Below, piece by piece: positions 5,815 to 15,003 of a DNA stretch of 32,459 bases; the stretch's first letter is position 1; every line of letters begins with the position of its first letter. A model generated the notes under the pieces. That model was not told where the DNA came from. It searched no databases and saw only the letters and a list, made by a program, of their open reading frames with translations. A program made the position numbers and the translations under genes. This DNA is from a bacterium. GTDB taxonomy: Bacteria > Bdellovibrionota_C > UBA2361 > RFPC01. The stretch spans positions 1-32,459 of the forward strand of contig RFPC01000024.1 in assembly GCA_009926305.1 (NCBI GenBank), read 5' to 3'.

Positions 5815-7299
5815 ATGAACAATTCGAGGCTGGGGTGGCGGATTCGCTACGCTGTAGTGTTTTTCTCTATTTTGGTGTTTGGGGGCGTAGCTCAAGCGGA
5901 GAGCGAGAATTTATTTAGTGAGCACACTCCTGCATTAGGTGCCGAGGAGGTCGAGGCGTCTCCTGATTTCTCTCTTTTAGCAAAGTACGCACGTCGCGCA
6001 GTTGTAAACATCTCCTCTGAGACGGGGGCAGATGATGGCAATGGGGCTGATGAGGAGAAGGAGGAAGAGGGTGGTCTGTCGCCTTTCTTGAAGCGGAATA
6101 GTGAACCGCCGAGTCGCTCTCTCGGATCTGGGTTTTTTGTGAGTGAGACGGGATACATTGTTACGAACAATCACGTAATTGCAAATGGTGGAAAGATAGT
6201 CGTAAGAATCCCAGACGATAAGACAGAGTATCAGGCTGAACTGGTTGGCGCCGATTCAAAAACAGACATTGCTCTCATAAAAATTACGCCGCCCTCTTCT
6301 GTAGTTGCATTGCCTTTGGGCAATTCTGACTCTCTTGAAATCGGTGAATGGGTGATGGCGGTAGGGAATCAGTTCCAGCTCGGTCAGACATTCACTGCGG
6401 GGATTGTTTCCGCAAAAAGTCGTAGGGTTCCAGTTCGTTCAAGTGGTCCTTATGACCAATTCATTCAGACGGATGCAGCAATCAATCCGGGAAGCTCTGG
6501 AGGCCCCTTATTGAATACAAAGGGGCAAGTTGTTGGAATTAATACCGCGATATTTAGCCCAGGAAGGCAGGGATTTGGGGCGCCAGCTGCAGGATTTAAT
6601 ATTGGTATTGGATTTTCTGTGCCAGTAAATCTCGCGAAGGGCATTCTGCTTCAGCTCAAAGATAAAGGACGAGTTACGCGTGGTCTACTTGGAGTTATTA
6701 TTCAACCAGTAACATTGGATGTCCAAGAGGCGCTTGCGCTATCAGAGGCGCGTGGTGCGCTGGTTGCAGATGTGTTGGAGGATACGCCAGCTCAAGAAGT
6801 TGGATTCCAGCGCGAGGATGTGATCCTAAGCTTCAATGGCAATCAAATTGATGAGCATGATGACCTCCCGCTCATGGTGGCGAATACCCCTGTAGGGACT
6901 ACTGTGAAAGTAGGAGTAGTACGGGAAGGGAAGCAGATTGAGCTACGGCCGACCGTTGGTGAACTGAAGGATTCTCCTGAGGAAGAGAAAGAAAAGGGTA
7001 ATGAATTAAAGCCAGATAAGATTGGGCTGATTATCGAGGAACTTACTCCTCGTTACTCTCGGCAGATGGGGCAGGATAAACCAGAAGGGATAGTTATTGC
7101 TCAGGTAGCCCCGAGCTCTGCTGGTGAGAAGGCAGGATTGCAACGTGGAGATATCCTACTCGAGTTTAATCGAAGACCTGTGCTCTCACCTTCTGAGTAC
7201 AACAAGCTCTTGGATGACGTAACGAAAGATCAAGTCGTTCTCCTTCTGATTGCAAGAAGAGAAGGAACACGCTTTCTTACATTGAGAAATAATCAGTAG
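5815..7299 (+). CDS. degP: periplasmic serine endoprotease, DegP/HtrA family (Do-like)
   Basis: This 494-residue secreted protease has a chaperone-like quality-control role in the periplasm. An n-region with Arg residues, a hydrophobic run (AVVFFSILVFGG) and AQA form a signal peptide. The catalytic triad is His120 (VTNNHV), Asp151 (KTDIALIKI) and Ser228 (NPGSSGGPL). Two PDZ domains follow: one from LLGVIIQPV with GFQREDVILSFNG, one from IGLIIEEL with KAGLQRGDILLEFN. An acidic insert (GADDGNGADEEKEEE) sits between the mature N-terminus and the protease, where DegP has its flexible LA loop region. The frame is open back to a GTG at 5788. The ATG at 5815 is preferred because GAGAGG precedes it and the signal peptide then starts normally. 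Confidence 0.93.
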   Translation: MNNSRLGWRIRYAVVFFSILVFGGVAQAESENLFSEHTPALGAEEVEASPDFSLLAKYARRAVVNISSETGADDGNGADEEKEEEGGLSPFLKRNSEPPSRSLGSGFFVSETGYIVTNNHVIANGGKIVVRIPDDKTEYQAELVGADSKTDIALIKITPPSSVVALPLGNSDSLEIGEWVMAVGNQFQLGQTFTAGIVSAKSRRVPVRSSGPYDQFIQTDAAINPGSSGGPLLNTKGQVVGINTAIFSPGRQGFGAPAAGFNIGIGFSVPVNLAKGILLQLKDKGRVTRGLLGVIIQPVTLDVQEALALSEARGALVADVLEDTPAQEVGFQREDVILSFNGNQIDEHDDLPLMVANTPVGTTVKVGVVREGKQIELRPTVGELKDSPEEEKEKGNELKPDKIGLIIEELTPRYSRQMGQDKPEGIVIAQVAPSSAGEKAGLQRGDILLEFNRRPVLSPSEYNKLLDDVTKDQVVLLLIARREGTRFLTLRNNQ

Positions 7300-7379
7300 A
7301 CTCTCAGGCTATCCGCACTAGACCCTGTCTGATAAGGAAGCAAACTGTATGGGAGCAATCGCGCACCCTTGGGTATCAT

Positions 7380-8267
7380 TCAGGAGCAATCGTTTATCTG
7401 TGACCGTTTGTCCGCGACCCTCGTAAGGAGTTCTAGCACTTCTTTTGGGGAGGGAAGGTATAACGCATTAGGGATGTGTAGGTGTAGGCTTTCAATGATA
7501 ACGGGGGTCACTGATTGGGTTGAGCTTTGAGCAATCTTCATCATTGAGAGATCGGTTTCATCATCGCCAACCACCAGGATATGCCTTGTGGCATGAGGTG
7601 AAGTGCCTTTGTCATTCAGATAGTGAAGAAGAGCATCTCCTTTTGATGCAGGGAGCTTCACTTCTATAACACAATCCCCCTGTTGAATTTGGAATTCGTC
7701 CGAGTGGAGAAAATTCTGCCACGTGTCTATGAAGAGACCTTGCACAATATCTCCTATTTCGGGATGAGCTCTCCAGTGGGCAGCAAATCCCTTTCCTTCT
7801 TTCTCTTCACAGACAGAGACTTCAATCTCAGGCGTCCATATTGAAGAGTCTCTGAGTCCTAGACGGAATGACTCAGAGAATTGACCTACTTTCCTCTGCA
7901 CCGAATGATCAGAAGCTAAAAAGAGCTCTCTCTCATCTCCATTGCCACCTTCGGCACCGTGTAGTCCATAATACCTCACGGGCAGAGTCCCAATAAGTTC
8001 TTTGAGCTCTCCAACACTTCGCCCACTAATTACAACCACATCTACTTCAGTAAGTGATTGCAGACGCATTATTTGATGTATCGTTGCTGGAGATACCTTT
8101 GCACTATCTCGATTGACTACCTTTTCATCCAAGGTGCCGTCCTTATCTAGAATGATCAAGAGCGGACCAGAATCTGGAATACAATCTACTACAGTTGATA
8201 CTGTGCTGAAGGAGGGGCTTTCGGAATGGGTAGATGGATCTTTTTCTGATGTTGGTTCTAGATTCAT
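7380..8267 (-). CDS. otsB: trehalose-6-phosphate phosphatase
   Basis: This 295-residue HAD-superfamily enzyme would dephosphorylate trehalose-6-phosphate to trehalose. Motif I is DKDGTLD (41-47), with Asp41 the expected nucleophile. Motif II is VVVISGR, followed by the trehalose-phosphatase hallmark YYGLHGAEGG. Motif IV is VVGDDETDLSMM near residue 250. The length is typical of stand-alone OtsB. No trehalose-6-phosphate synthase (OtsA) is in the window, so the partner enzyme must lie elsewhere. It ends tail-to-tail with the htrA-like gene, 80 bases apart. The first 30 residues are polar and probably disordered. Confidence 0.88.
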   Translation of the reverse strand: MNLEPTSEKDPSTHSESPSFSTVSTVVDCIPDSGPLLIILDKDGTLDEKVVNRDSAKVSPATIHQIMRLQSLTEVDVVVISGRSVGELKELIGTLPVRYYGLHGAEGGNGDERELFLASDHSVQRKVGQFSESFRLGLRDSSIWTPEIEVSVCEEKEGKGFAAHWRAHPEIGDIVQGLFIDTWQNFLHSDEFQIQQGDCVIEVKLPASKGDALLHYLNDKGTSPHATRHILVVGDDETDLSMMKIAQSSTQSVTPVIIESLHLHIPNALYLPSPKEVLELLTRVADKRSQINDCS

Positions 8268-8452
8268 GAGTCTTCAGTTCCTCTGCACATAGGATATCTT
8301 GTGATTCTCCCTTAATCAATTTCTTGGATTGAGATACTCTTTCGGGCGCGAACTTCTTAAGATGCCGCAGTTATTGAGATTCTGTTCTTACCGGTATTTG
8401 AAGCAATAGTCTTCAACAGGAGACGGTCTGTCTGTGCTGATTGCAATAACAC

Positions 8453-9634
8453 TCATGTCTCAGGTGTTCCGGTGTGCGCGGATTTTACCTGGTAGTAGCA
8501 CCACCCTAAGATAATAAAGGTCAGCCATGGGAACCAGAAAAAAAACTGCATCTTTTTTACCAGAGCGAGAGCAACTACGTTGCTCAGCACAAGAAATCCT
8601 GCGGCAATTTTAATAGTGAGGTTTCGATTTTGTTTTGCCTGGACGAGAATCCAGACATAGCATGGTAGTAGCACACAAAAATCAAATGGCCAGCTGTAAG
8701 GAGATAATGCAACGCTTAGTGTGATGATAAGCATGGCAAAAGGTAGCGAGTTCAATTCTTGAGATGATCGACTCAAGAGCCAAATCACCCCAAAGAAAAG
8801 TCCTATGAGGGTCGGAAGAAATTGGTTGAGGGTGCTCTGGGAGTTGAAAAAGTACTGTAGCCAGCTTCCCAGACTTGCACTATGGAAGTAAAGAGGCGGT
8901 GCTTTGAGCGCTTCTCTATAATAAGACCAGACTTCGGGAAGGATGGCGGTAGAGATAGTGCAGAGCAATAATGTCAAAGATACAAAGGTCAGTATAATCT
9001 GCCACTTTTTTCTGTGATAGCTTCGAACAAACTCAAAGAGATAAAGCAATAGAAAAAGATGGGGTTTTACCAGTGTCAGTGTTAATCCAAAGCCAGCATA
9101 TATCTCGCCGTACTTGCTAGAGGGCGATCTATAGCTCTGCAGATACATCAAGACACCTGCAAGAAAAAGTGGCGTGATTTGTCCCAGCTGAAGACAACCA
9201 TAGGTGGGAACAAATAAGAGAACCACGAGAGCGCCTAAGTAGAGCAATTGGCGGGGAGAATCAGAAAAATCTTGCAGGCATTTTGCCGCAGTGAATAGGA
9301 GAATGACAATTGAAGAACAAAACCAAATCGTCGCGGCGTAGTGGAAGGGAAGAGAGAGAAATAAGCCAATCATCGGGAAGATGAATGGCGGATTCCACAT
9401 TCGAATCACTTCCTCAAGAGAAGGATAGAATTGCACCTCTATCTGAAAGAGGATATCTGGATTGTATGGATTGGAACCATTCCACCAAAGGTTGGCGGCG
9501 CTATAATACTGAACGAAATCTATCAAGCCGAGTTGTAATGAAGATAACCCTTGTAACTCTGACAAATAAACTATGCCTATTGCTACAGCGAGTAAAAATA
9601 TTGTTTTAAAAATACTCATTTTTCTAAACACCAT
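8453..9634 (-). CDS. GT87-type (DUF2029) integral membrane glycosyltransferase, copy 2
   Basis: This 393-residue protein has about ten hydrophobic segments. The N-terminal FVQYYSAANLWWNGSNPYNP, with an Asp just before it after the first membrane helix, matches the GT87/DUF2029 extracytoplasmic Asp motif. CLQLGQITPLFLAGVLM and LTLVKPHLFLLL are also family hallmarks. Known GT87 members use polyprenyl-phosphate mannose outside the membrane. Copy 1 upstream shares the same order of motifs, so the two are tandem paralogues. The start ATG at 9634 overlaps the upstream gene by 19 bases; an alternative ATG at 9619 would overlap by 4. The coupled arrangement suggests one operon. Acceptor substrate is unknown. 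Confidence 0.75.
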   Translation of the reverse strand: MVFRKMSIFKTIFLLAVAIGIVYLSELQGLSSLQLGLIDFVQYYSAANLWWNGSNPYNPDILFQIEVQFYPSLEEVIRMWNPPFIFPMIGLFLSLPFHYAATIWFCSSIVILLFTAAKCLQDFSDSPRQLLYLGALVVLLFVPTYGCLQLGQITPLFLAGVLMYLQSYRSPSSKYGEIYAGFGLTLTLVKPHLFLLLYLFEFVRSYHRKKWQIILTFVSLTLLLCTISTAILPEVWSYYREALKAPPLYFHSASLGSWLQYFFNSQSTLNQFLPTLIGLFFGVIWLLSRSSQELNSLPFAMLIITLSVALSPYSWPFDFCVLLPCYVWILVQAKQNRNLTIKIAAGFLVLSNVVALALVKKMQFFFWFPWLTFIILGWCYYQVKSAHTGTPET

Positions 9635-10929
9635 TTTGTGAGAAATGTTCGGCTGGTGGCGGGTTTCTGAAGTAGTAACAGGCAGAGAGAGGGAATGAGC
9701 ATCAATGAAAAAGGCATTACCTCTTTTAAGGAGACCGAGAGTCCACTAAAGAGCAAGAAAAACAGTACGAGGTGAGCCTGCTTTTTGACTGGCACTTTCT
9801 GTAACCAGATATACAAAGCGGGGAGAAACAGGGCTGCATCATAGTAGAGCGTGTGTGGAGAAATCAAAATAGCAACATTTGCAAGCATTATAATTGCATG
9901 AGCTTGGGATAAGTGAGCATCTTTCGATGTGCGCATAAGAGGTTTAAGAGAAAAGAAAAGTATGATTAGGGAAAGACCGGAAATCACAAAAGTCGCAATT
10001 GAGGCCGTCAGGTCGTCGATCTGCGCTAAAAACAGAATGGACTGAGTAACGCCAAGTAGGCTCATCATTTGATGGGAGTTGTTTTGAAAGTCAGCTGGAA
10101 CAAAGAGCTCCAGCCCTTGAAGCCACAGAAGTAGCCAATCTGCTCCCAAGTAGCTTTTCGCTAAGAGGTAGTAACCAACTGCTGTTAATGTGAGCGTCGG
10201 CAAGATGAGAAATCGTCTTGCGCATAGAAATCCAAGAATAATTACCAGAGAGAAATGTGGTTTAAAAAGCCAGAGTCCGAGTACTAACCCAGATATCAGA
10301 TCTGCAAGAGGAGTCTTTTCCAGGAAGAGAAAAAGAGCGAGGGTGAAGAGAAGGAGGCTAAAGGAAGCATTTTGTCCGCCGAAAACACCGTGAAAGAGGG
10401 GTGCAAAACAAAAGAAGGTGGCTATTGTTTGCGCACGGATATCTGAGGAATGAGGAAACATTCGCACTAAGAAAAATGAGCTAACAACGACGGCAGTTAT
10501 TGATAGAAATACAAAGAGCGCCTTAGCACTGACCGGATCGAGCCCTGTGAATGGGATAAAGAGAGCGATTACATAGGGGGGATACCCCACAAGATACACT
10601 CCAGTCATTTGAGGCCATATTTGTTTTTGAATCGCTGAAAGTGCTACCGGATCGTATATCTGAATGGCTGTATTTGGGTCTTTCAGAAGCGTTGCTGCTG
10701 CGTAAAAGGGCGCAAAATCTCCTTCAAATAGTATCGAATGAGAAGGAAAGAAAATGATGGCTCCAAAAACTACTGCCCCGAGTACTCCGAGAATCACCAG
10801 AGAAAAAAATCTCGAGCTGATGATATCTGATAACGATGTGCTCACTTCTGCTCCTTTTGTTTCTCCCAGCATAGAGGAATTGTTCTTTTCTGAACATTGA
10901 CTCTCTTTTAATGTGTTATTTTCTTTCAC
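9616..10929 (-). CDS. GT87-type (DUF2029) integral membrane glycosyltransferase, copy 1
   Basis: This 437-residue membrane protein starts with a polar cytoplasmic tail of about 38 residues, followed by a hydrophobic helix (FFSLVILGVLGAVVFGAIIF). GDFAPFYAAATLL then carries the Asp expected for the family's catalytic loop. GVFGGQNASFSLLLFTL and GLWLFKPHFSLVIIL parallel the GQ and KPH motifs of copy 2. About ten more hydrophobic segments follow. It is the first gene of a two-gene minus-strand operon and is divergent from the prepilin operon, 202 bases away. A role in glycosylating envelope polymers, lipids or surface proteins is inferred from the family only. Confidence 0.75.
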   Translation of the reverse strand: MKENNTLKESQCSEKNNSSMLGETKGAEVSTSLSDIISSRFFSLVILGVLGAVVFGAIIFFPSHSILFEGDFAPFYAAATLLKDPNTAIQIYDPVALSAIQKQIWPQMTGVYLVGYPPYVIALFIPFTGLDPVSAKALFVFLSITAVVVSSFFLVRMFPHSSDIRAQTIATFFCFAPLFHGVFGGQNASFSLLLFTLALFLFLEKTPLADLISGLVLGLWLFKPHFSLVIILGFLCARRFLILPTLTLTAVGYYLLAKSYLGADWLLLWLQGLELFVPADFQNNSHQMMSLLGVTQSILFLAQIDDLTASIATFVISGLSLIILFFSLKPLMRTSKDAHLSQAHAIIMLANVAILISPHTLYYDAALFLPALYIWLQKVPVKKQAHLVLFFLLFSGLSVSLKEVMPFSLMLIPSLCLLLLQKPATSRTFLTKWCLEK

Positions 10930-11131
10930 CGTTGTCGGAAGTTTGGTGATCCCGTCGTTCCTCTTTGAGAAACGTTAGCATTCTAGTGCCCTAAGTGATT
11001 GAGATGAGGTGTCTTGTGGGTATATCTCATAAAATCACCTAGAGCATGAAAGAAATTTTTCGCACCCATTTATTAAGTAAATCCTTATAGCGTCGATCTG
11101 AAATACTGGCGGCATGGATTAGGGTTTCTCT

Positions 11132-11710
11132 ATGAGGCGGTATTGCTCATTGGAAAATATTCCTAAAGAGGCTGGATTTACTCTTGTGGAGGTCGTAGTG
11201 GCGTTAGCCATTATGGGCGTAGTGATTGCAGCATCCACTACTAGCTTCATCACTCATCTCAGAGCAAATTACACAGCTGAGCTCATCTTTGAAGGAGAGC
11301 AAGCCGCTCAAAGCGTCATTGATGATCTCCGATATGAGGAAGTTTCGTCTCTTCCCCTTAATGGCACTGATTCCCCTCGGAATATTACAATGAATGCTCT
11401 CCGTGAGTTCCAAGTCTACGTTACATACTGCCCCGAGGATACGTATTGCTCGTCCGATACAGTGCGCCATCTTCGGGTAAGAGCAGACTATCGAGGCGAG
11501 AGAGTGTACCAGACAGAGACGGTTTTTACGCAGTTAGAGAGAGGGGGTGTGACATCAGATGAGAGTGAGGGAAGTCTCGATGAGTCGAATCTACCGACTC
11601 CGACTCCCGCGCCGACACCATCAGCCTCTACTCCTCCATCAGATTCTTCTTCGAATCAAACTGAAGGGAGAGGGAGGAAAAAGAAGCGGTGTAAGTACTG
11701 GGGATGTTGA
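11132..11710 (+). CDS. type IV minor prepilin, PilV-like, with a Ser/Thr/Pro-rich tail
   Basis: This 192-residue protein has a class III prepilin leader: MRRYCSLENIPKEAG, then cleavage before FTLVEVVVALAIMGVVIAA, with Glu at mature position 5. The N-terminal helix is followed by a small globular domain with Cys pairs (TYCPEDTYCSS). From about residue 145 the sequence becomes a Ser/Thr/Pro-rich linker (SNLPTPTPAPTPSAS...), then ends with a basic, Cys-containing tail (GRKKKRCKYWGC). Such a tail is unusual for a minor pilin and could be an O-glycosylation site or a surface anchor. It heads a four-gene operon. The leader indicates processing by a PilD peptidase, which is not in the window. Confidence 0.8.
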   Translation: MRRYCSLENIPKEAGFTLVEVVVALAIMGVVIAASTTSFITHLRANYTAELIFEGEQAAQSVIDDLRYEEVSSLPLNGTDSPRNITMNALREFQVYVTYCPEDTYCSSDTVRHLRVRADYRGERVYQTETVFTQLERGGVTSDESEGSLDESNLPTPTPAPTPSASTPPSDSSSNQTEGRGRKKKRCKYWGC

Positions 11711-11714
11711 GAGG

Positions 11715-12164
11715 ATGAAGAGTCACGACATGCAACAAGGCGGATTCTCTCAATTTGAGCTATTGGCGGTTATTGTACTGATGTCTATTCTTTTAATGTC
11801 GGCTCTTCCTAATTTAAAGGCTCTCGATACTCCTCTCTCTCAGAGTTCGTTTTCTACCTCACATCTCTTACGCCTTGCTCGTGCACGAGCAATATCGACG
11901 ACTTCCCATATTCGAGTCACTCCAGCCTCATCTCGTATTCTGGCGACCTACTCAGCTTCAAGCTGTTCCCCAGACGCCTCTCTTTCTCTTATCGAAGGTC
12001 TCTCAATAGAGTTGGAGGAGGAGGTCATTCTGGAAGCTCAGGATTGGTACATCTGCTTCACCCCCAGAGGATTTTCGGATGCACATATTACCTTCTCTTT
12101 TACGAATGGATTTCAGTCAAGGAGTATTCAAGTTGCTCTCGGGGGAGGAGTAAGAATCGATTAA
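11715..12164 (+). CDS. type IV minor prepilin, FimT/GspH-like
   Basis: This 149-residue protein begins MKSHDMQQGG, followed by FSQFELLAVIVLMSILLMSA. This is a prepilin cleavage site with Glu at mature position 5 and a hydrophobic helix. The body carries LLRLARARAISTTSHIRVT, a FimT/GspH-like region, and ends in a Gly-rich strand (VALGGGVRID). The frame stays open to 11559, but that upstream part reads through the tail of the previous gene and is Arg-rich and unlikely. The ATG at 11715 is 4 bases after the previous stop; an ATG at 11730 is the alternative. It belongs to the minor prepilin operon. Confidence 0.72.
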   Translation: MKSHDMQQGGFSQFELLAVIVLMSILLMSALPNLKALDTPLSQSSFSTSHLLRLARARAISTTSHIRVTPASSRILATYSASSCSPDASLSLIEGLSIELEEEVILEAQDWYICFTPRGFSDAHITFSFTNGFQSRSIQVALGGGVRID

Positions 12165-12185
12165 AGCAAATAGGAGTATTGTTTA

Positions 12186-13088
12186 GTGAGTTACCTCAGA
12201 AAATTGAATCATATCTCCTCTGCTGCTGGATTTACTCTATTGGAGGCACTCGTAGCAGCTGGGCTTACAACTCTTACCACAGGCTTGATGTATGTTTCAG
12301 TTCTTACCGTAAGAGATGGCTATATCCATGATGTTCACCGTACCAGAATCAATGGGAATCTTCGCTCTGCAATGGATATTTTATCGATGCATATTCGACA
12401 GTCTGGAGAATATTTGCCGGCCTTGTTTCCTGCTGTAGAGGTTATCGATGGAGAGCCCGAATCTGACACACTGATTCTCCGACGAGGGTTGTTATCGGAG
12501 GTTCTAACGCTTTGTGAGGATGCCTCTATGGGAAGCAGCACCTTGACTCTCTCCTCTGGAGATTTAGCTGATTCGGCGTGTTACGTAGGGAATGTTGAGC
12601 CGATGTACAATACGGTTCTCGACCGAGTAAATGATGCTGATAGTGAAGTCTTACGTCTTTTTGTGTTTGATCGCTCGACTTTAGAGTATGAATTTGTCGA
12701 GCTAGAGCAAGGAAGTCTTATTGGAGATGAATATCGTTTTTCTATCAGCCCGCTATCGAATACATATTCAAGAATGAATACCAGTATTTATTTGGTTGAA
12801 GAAATGCGATTTGTTAATTCTTCTGATGATAAGACGCTATCAGTTTCAGCGACTCATTTTTCTGATGAATCGCGACCTTTAGCTTTTCATGTAGATGCAT
12901 TTCGGGTCTCTTTAATGATGCAAGATGGAGAGACTCGATCCGAGTTGAGCGGAAATTCGGGCATACCTTGGAAGAACATCAAGAGAATCATGATAACGTT
13001 GAGTGGAGGTGATGCATTTAAAGACAGAGAGTTCTCATCCTCAATATCAGGTGAGTTCTTTCCAAGAAATGTTCTGTCTTATGAATGA
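12186..13088 (+). CDS. type IV minor prepilin, PilW-like
   Basis: This 300-residue protein has the prepilin signal AAG, then FTLLEALVAAGLTTLTTGLMYVS, with Glu at mature position 5. RSAMDILSMHIRQSGEYLP after the N-terminal helix matches the PilW/GspJ pattern, in which a pseudopilin helix is followed by an 'M...lr..iRqAG' segment. The start is a GTG at 12186 with AGGAG about 9 bases upstream. The remaining 200 residues are a beta-rich domain without named motifs. Its 3' end overlaps the next gene by 8 bases if that gene starts at 13081. Position and order (V, T, W, X) match minor pilin operons that prime pilus assembly. Confidence 0.78.
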   Translation: MSYLRKLNHISSAAGFTLLEALVAAGLTTLTTGLMYVSVLTVRDGYIHDVHRTRINGNLRSAMDILSMHIRQSGEYLPALFPAVEVIDGEPESDTLILRRGLLSEVLTLCEDASMGSSTLTLSSGDLADSACYVGNVEPMYNTVLDRVNDADSEVLRLFVFDRSTLEYEFVELEQGSLIGDEYRFSISPLSNTYSRMNTSIYLVEEMRFVNSSDDKTLSVSATHFSDESRPLAFHVDAFRVSLMMQDGETRSELSGNSGIPWKNIKRIMITLSGGDAFKDREFSSSISGEFFPRNVLSYE

Positions 13089-15003
13089 GAGGAGAGTTCG
13101 ATCCATAGGGCAGAGCTCTGATGCGGGCTATGCGCTTATAGCAACAATGATGCTCCTGGCATTACTTGCTTCTCTATACACAGCATACTTTACCGTCACG
13201 CATACGGAACTGGCTCTCGTAAAAGCCTCGAAAGACAGTCAGAGTGGGTTTAATGCAGCTGAAGCCGGGCTTAATCTCAGAGGGGAAGAAATTCGCAGTA
13301 TTTTTGAGGACTATGGCAAACCCGACGGAGTTTCACCCGATGGTATTATTGGATGTGATGCGGGGCAGCTCGGCGAGGGAGACTATCGATGTCAGACATA
13401 TAGTTTTTCAAACGGTCAAAATGCAGTCACTTATGTCAGTGAAGATCAACAAAATCCATACTCTATCGTTATTCCTCAAGGAGAGGCATTTCAAGGATTG
13501 AATGCACTTGAATACCGGTATACGGCAACGTCTGTGGGAAGAAACCTTACAGGAAGTAATGAAGCTATTCTTGAGCTGACATTCCTTAGTCGGCTCGTTC
13601 CTCTGTTTCAATTCGCAATATTCTTTGAGGAGGATCTTGAGTTCTTTAACGGAGCATCAATGACCGTCGATGGGCATGTGCATACAAATGGAGATATGTA
13701 TATTGGCACCCAGAGTGGCGGAACAACGAATTATACTGGGCAGGTAACGGTGGTAAGTAATCTCTATCGCGGACAAAAGTCCCAAGCATCATGCTCAGGA
13801 TATCAAGGTACGGCTCGTATTTCAGATGTCGCAAGTAATACGAATCCTAACTTCATCACCCTTCCTTCTTGTTCTGCTAGTCGATTCGAGATCAATGATG
13901 TTTCAAATTGGAATGAAAATGTGATGCTGGGAGTCGAGCCAGTTGATGTTCCGAGGCCTGAGGATATGGACTCTTTCTCGGATGGAGACTACTGGCAAAG
14001 AGCTGATATCCGATTAGTGCTTCGCCTAGATGGGGATGGAGCTCCAGTTTTGGATAATAGTCCGACTGGTATAGAGGTAGTAGGCACAGACGGTCTTATC
14101 GACACGGCAGCAACCGCAGCGTTGCACGATATGAGCTGCTCTGGGCAGATTGATGAAGGGGGGGTGAATTATTCAGTAGGCAACAGAGGACCATCTGATC
14201 CACAAAAGCTTCGACTATTTCGAGAGTATCAATCGAACTCAATATTGAATGGTTATGAAGTAACGCTCGAGGTTGATTTACAGAATCTACTCAACTGTAT
14301 GTATCAGCACCCTGAAATTTTAGCAGGTAAGACACTTGATGATGATACGGAGGACGGCTTAGTGTTTTATTTTGCTCTCGATGGTCCTGAGTCTGGTGCA
14401 TCACACAATAACTATGGTGTGCGTATTCGTAATGGAGCAGAGCTGCAATCATCTCTCTCAGGGGCTCCTCTGGTGAAGGGGCTGACGGTGGTCTCTGATC
14501 AAAAGATTATTGTATGGGGGGATTATAATAGTATCGGATGGGTACCAGCTGCTCTTATGGGGGATACACTTTGGCTTCTTTCTAATGACTGGAACGACTC
14601 TGATTCAGAGCAATTAAGTGTCTATCAAAGAGATGGAAACGCCACTCAGGTATATGCAGCGGTCATTTCAGGCATGCGAAGAACAGGGAATGCGAACGGA
14701 GAAGCCGGGCAGAATTTTGGAGCAAATTCTAATGGGGGAGGGGTAATTAATATCTTTCGCTTTAATGAGTGGTTTCGCGAAGGGACGTCCATTCCAGACT
14801 TTACCTATGTCGGTTCCTTGGTGAGCCTCGGTCCTCCTCGCCATTCAACGTCTACCTGGGGACCATTCACGTATTATAGCGCTCCAAATAGAAACTGGTC
14901 TTACGAAGTTCGTTTTAATGATCCAGATTTACTGCCTCCGATGACTCCAACATTCGTATATTTACGACAGGAGCTCTTTGTCCGTGATTATGAGCTGTAC
15001 TGA
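13081..15003 (+). CDS. giant PilX-like pseudopilin with a large C-terminal domain
   Basis: This protein is about 640 residues. The N-terminus has the PilX pattern: DAGYALIATMMLLALLASLY, without Glu at mature position 5, then a segment ending SGFNAAEAGLNL. PilX proteins are usually 150-250 residues. Here about 450 extra residues follow, with FFEEDLEFFNGASMTVDGHV and HTNGDMYIG, a motif block I associate with large PilX-N-terminal proteins carrying a repetitive beta domain. The operon has no separate PilY1, so this protein may serve as the tip or adhesin component; that is inference. The start is uncertain: ATG 13081 (8-base overlap with the previous gene), ATG 13069 or earlier. Its end overlaps the convergent gene by 16 bases. 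Confidence 0.72.
   Translation: MNERRVRSIGQSSDAGYALIATMMLLALLASLYTAYFTVTHTELALVKASKDSQSGFNAAEAGLNLRGEEIRSIFEDYGKPDGVSPDGIIGCDAGQLGEGDYRCQTYSFSNGQNAVTYVSEDQQNPYSIVIPQGEAFQGLNALEYRYTATSVGRNLTGSNEAILELTFLSRLVPLFQFAIFFEEDLEFFNGASMTVDGHVHTNGDMYIGTQSGGTTNYTGQVTVVSNLYRGQKSQASCSGYQGTARISDVASNTNPNFITLPSCSASRFEINDVSNWNENVMLGVEPVDVPRPEDMDSFSDGDYWQRADIRLVLRLDGDGAPVLDNSPTGIEVVGTDGLIDTAATAALHDMSCSGQIDEGGVNYSVGNRGPSDPQKLRLFREYQSNSILNGYEVTLEVDLQNLLNCMYQHPEILAGKTLDDDTEDGLVFYFALDGPESGASHNNYGVRIRNGAELQSSLSGAPLVKGLTVVSDQKIIVWGDYNSIGWVPAALMGDTLWLLSNDWNDSDSEQLSVYQRDGNATQVYAAVISGMRRTGNANGEAGQNFGANSNGGGVINIFRFNEWFREGTSIPDFTYVGSLVSLGPPRHSTSTWGPFTYYSAPNRNWSYEVRFNDPDLLPPMTPTFVYLRQELFVRDYELY

Noticed and set aside
11559-11714. 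Upstream extension of the FimT-like frame
   Set aside because: It runs through the tail of the previous prepilin gene, is Arg-rich and would put the prepilin leader deep inside the protein.
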